Below are positions 62,862 through 64,000 of a stretch of DNA of 64,000 nucleotides, one piece after another. The notes under the pieces were generated by a model. The model was not told where the DNA came from. It saw nothing but the letters and a program-made list of their open reading frames with translations, and ran no database searches. Position 1 is the first letter of the stretch. Every line of letters begins with the position of its first letter. Where the stretch lies: NCBI RefSeq assembly GCF_001718695.1, contig NZ_CP013421.1:186001-250000 (forward strand), given 5' to 3'. The stretch is from Burkholderia ubonensis (GTDB lineage Bacteria > Pseudomonadota > Gammaproteobacteria > Burkholderiales > Burkholderiaceae). The position numbers were made by a program, and so were the translations under genes.

Positions 62862-64000
62862 TCAGGCGTTTTGCAGCGCGACAAGGTGCGCGTAGTAGCC
62901 GCGCTTTTGGAGCAAGGTCTCGTGCGTGCCCTTTTCGACAATCCGCCCCTTGTCCATCGCGATGATGTGGTTCGCATGCCGGACCGAGCTGAGCCGGTGC
63001 GCGATGATGATCACCGTGCGTCCCGCGCACATTGCCTTCATGTTGTTCTGAATAATGTGCTCGGTCTCGAAATCGAGCGCGCTCGTCGCTTCGTCGAAGA
63101 TCAGGATGCGTGGGTTCGTTACCAGCGCTCGCGCAATGGCGATCCGCTGGCGCTGACCGCCAGACAGATTGGCCCCCTGTTCGCCCACCATCGTGTCGTA
63201 GCCTTCCGGTAACTCCGAGATGAAATCGTGAGCGCCCGCGAGTTGCGCGGCGCGAATCACGATGTCCAGCGACGCGGCCGGATCCGTGACGGCAATGTTC
63301 TCGCGAATCGAACGATTGAACAGGCGGTTCTCCTGCAGCACGACGCCGATTTGCCGGCGCAGCCACGCCGGTTCAGCGAGCGCCAGGTCGATACCATCGA
63401 TGCGCACGCGTCCTTGTTCGGGCAGGTAGAGGCGCTGCACGAGTTTCGTCAGCGTGCTCTTGCCCGACCCCGAGCGTCCCACAATGCCAATGACTTCCCC
63501 TGCGGCGATGTCGAGCGATACGTCATCGAGAATGGCCGGTCCGTCTGAGCGGTAGCGACAGCGGACCGATTGGAAGCTGATATTGCCCCGCACGGCGGGC
63601 AATGTCTGTCGGCTCTGTGCGAGCTCAGTTCGGGTGTTCAAGATGTCGCCCAGGCGGCTCATCGAGACGCCGACCTGCTGAAAATCCTGCCAGAGCTGCG
63701 CGAGCCGCAACACCGGCGCGGCGACATGCTGGGACATCATGTTGAACGCAACGAGCTGGCCGACGGACAATCGGCCTTCAATGACCAGACGTGCGCCCAA
63801 ATACAGCGTCACCAGCGAGACGAGCTTGCCGACCAGCTGGATGAGCTGTTGACCGATATTGCCGAGCGTCGTCACGCGAAAGCCGGCGGCCACGTAGCCC
63901 GCGAGCTGATTGTCCCAACGGCGTGTAAATTGCGGCTCGATCGCCATGGACTTGACGGTCTCGACACCCGACACGGTTTCGACCAGAAAAGACTGGTTAT
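62862..64000 (-). CDS. Type I secretion ABC transporter (HlyB/RtxB type), partial
   Basis: The gene continues beyond the right edge; about 378 codons are visible. End of the membrane domain ([40 protein letters not shown]) and a full nucleotide-binding domain: Walker A GRSGSGKS, signature LSGGQRQR, Walker [33 protein letters not shown] is typical of RTX exporters. The N-terminal peptidase-like domain, if any, is outside the window. Overall operon: exporter, HlyD, TolC; substrate unknown. Confidence 0.93.
   Translation of the reverse strand, partial: NQSFLVETVSGVETVKSMAIEPQFTRRWDNQLAGYVAAGFRVTTLGNIGQQLIQLVGKLVSLVTLYLGARLVIEGRLSVGQLVAFNMMSQHVAAPVLRLAQLWQDFQQVGVSMSRLGDILNTRTELAQSRQTLPAVRGNISFQSVRCRYRSDGPAILDDVSLDIAAGEVIGIVGRSGSGKSTLTKLVQRLYLPEQGRVRIDGIDLALAEPAWLRRQIGVVLQENRLFNRSIRENIAVTDPAASLDIVIRAAQLAGAHDFISELPEGYDTMVGEQGANLSGGQRQRIAIARALVTNPRILIFDEATSALDFETEHIIQNNMKAMCAGRTVIIIAHRLSSVRHANHIIAMDKGRIVEKGTHETLLQKRGYYAHLVALQNA

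Overview
The window reads as chromosome or megaplasmid sequence from a GC-rich betaproteobacterium, most likely a diazotrophic Burkholderia (sensu lato). Grounds: a complete molybdenum-nitrogenase gene set in a Burkholderia-type arrangement, a DUF4148 secreted protein, MocR/CynR-type regulators and strong G/C-ending codon bias. The species is an inference; there is no rRNA, tRNA or CRISPR array in the window.

Left part (1-27 kb) is a nitrogen-fixation island. A plus-strand operon runs from the end of nifB through fdxN, a HesB/IscA-like protein, a TPR protein, the 4Fe4S leucine-rich-variant protein, two tandem nifZ genes, nifS, nifT, a DegT-family protein lacking the PLP lysine, a SIR2 protein and a 2Fe-2S ferredoxin. 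A minus-strand set (truncated haemoglobin, ankyrin and rhodanese-ankyrin proteins, NifO-like and FmdB-like proteins) diverges from nifHDK across one NifA-type upstream site flanked by two sigma54 promoters. nifE-nifN-nifX-DUF269-CCE_0567-fdxB-nifQ follows with its own sigma54 promoter. A globin/DUF2325 pair has a sigma54 promoter with a ModE-like operator at the predicted transcription start. Then comes modB-modA-modC-modE (molybdate uptake and sensing), again preceded by sigma54/NifA-type elements. Iron, sulfur and molybdenum supply for FeMo-co is thus encoded next to the structural genes.

Middle part (27-36.8 kb) is a patchwork: a decayed phzF gene, a cupin, a DUF1778/GNAT toxin-antitoxin pair, fragments of a Tn7/tni-type transposon (TniB, TniQ and TnsB-like), an intact CynR-like regulator, and a cyanate operon (cynT-cynS) beside a decayed second copy of cynR.

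A MocR regulator (35.4-36.8 kb) diverges from a ten-gene Nit1C-type cluster (37.2-47.1 kb): Sll0783/MSMEG_0572-type protein, nitrilase, radical SAM, GNAT, AIR-synthase-like, glycosyltransferase, MSMEG_0570-type, flavoprotein, then an LnmK/Pnap_2097-like protein and a one-chain B12-dependent acyl-CoA mutase. A -24/-12 promoter and two NtrC-like sites suggest nitrogen-limitation control. Beyond it lie a MocR gene with an internal deletion, cioA-cioB (a bd-type oxidase of the cyanide-insensitive kind), and a siroheme nitrite/sulfite reductase with DUF934. Cyanate, nitrile/cyanide and cyanide-insensitive respiration genes therefore lie within 22 kb.

Right end (54.3-64 kb) is mobile-element territory: an IS66-like fragment, a P4-like immunity-RNA region, VapBC and RES/Xre toxin-antitoxin modules, a large tyrosine recombinase, and then a minus-strand type I secretion operon (ABC exporter, HlyD, TolC) that runs off the right edge.
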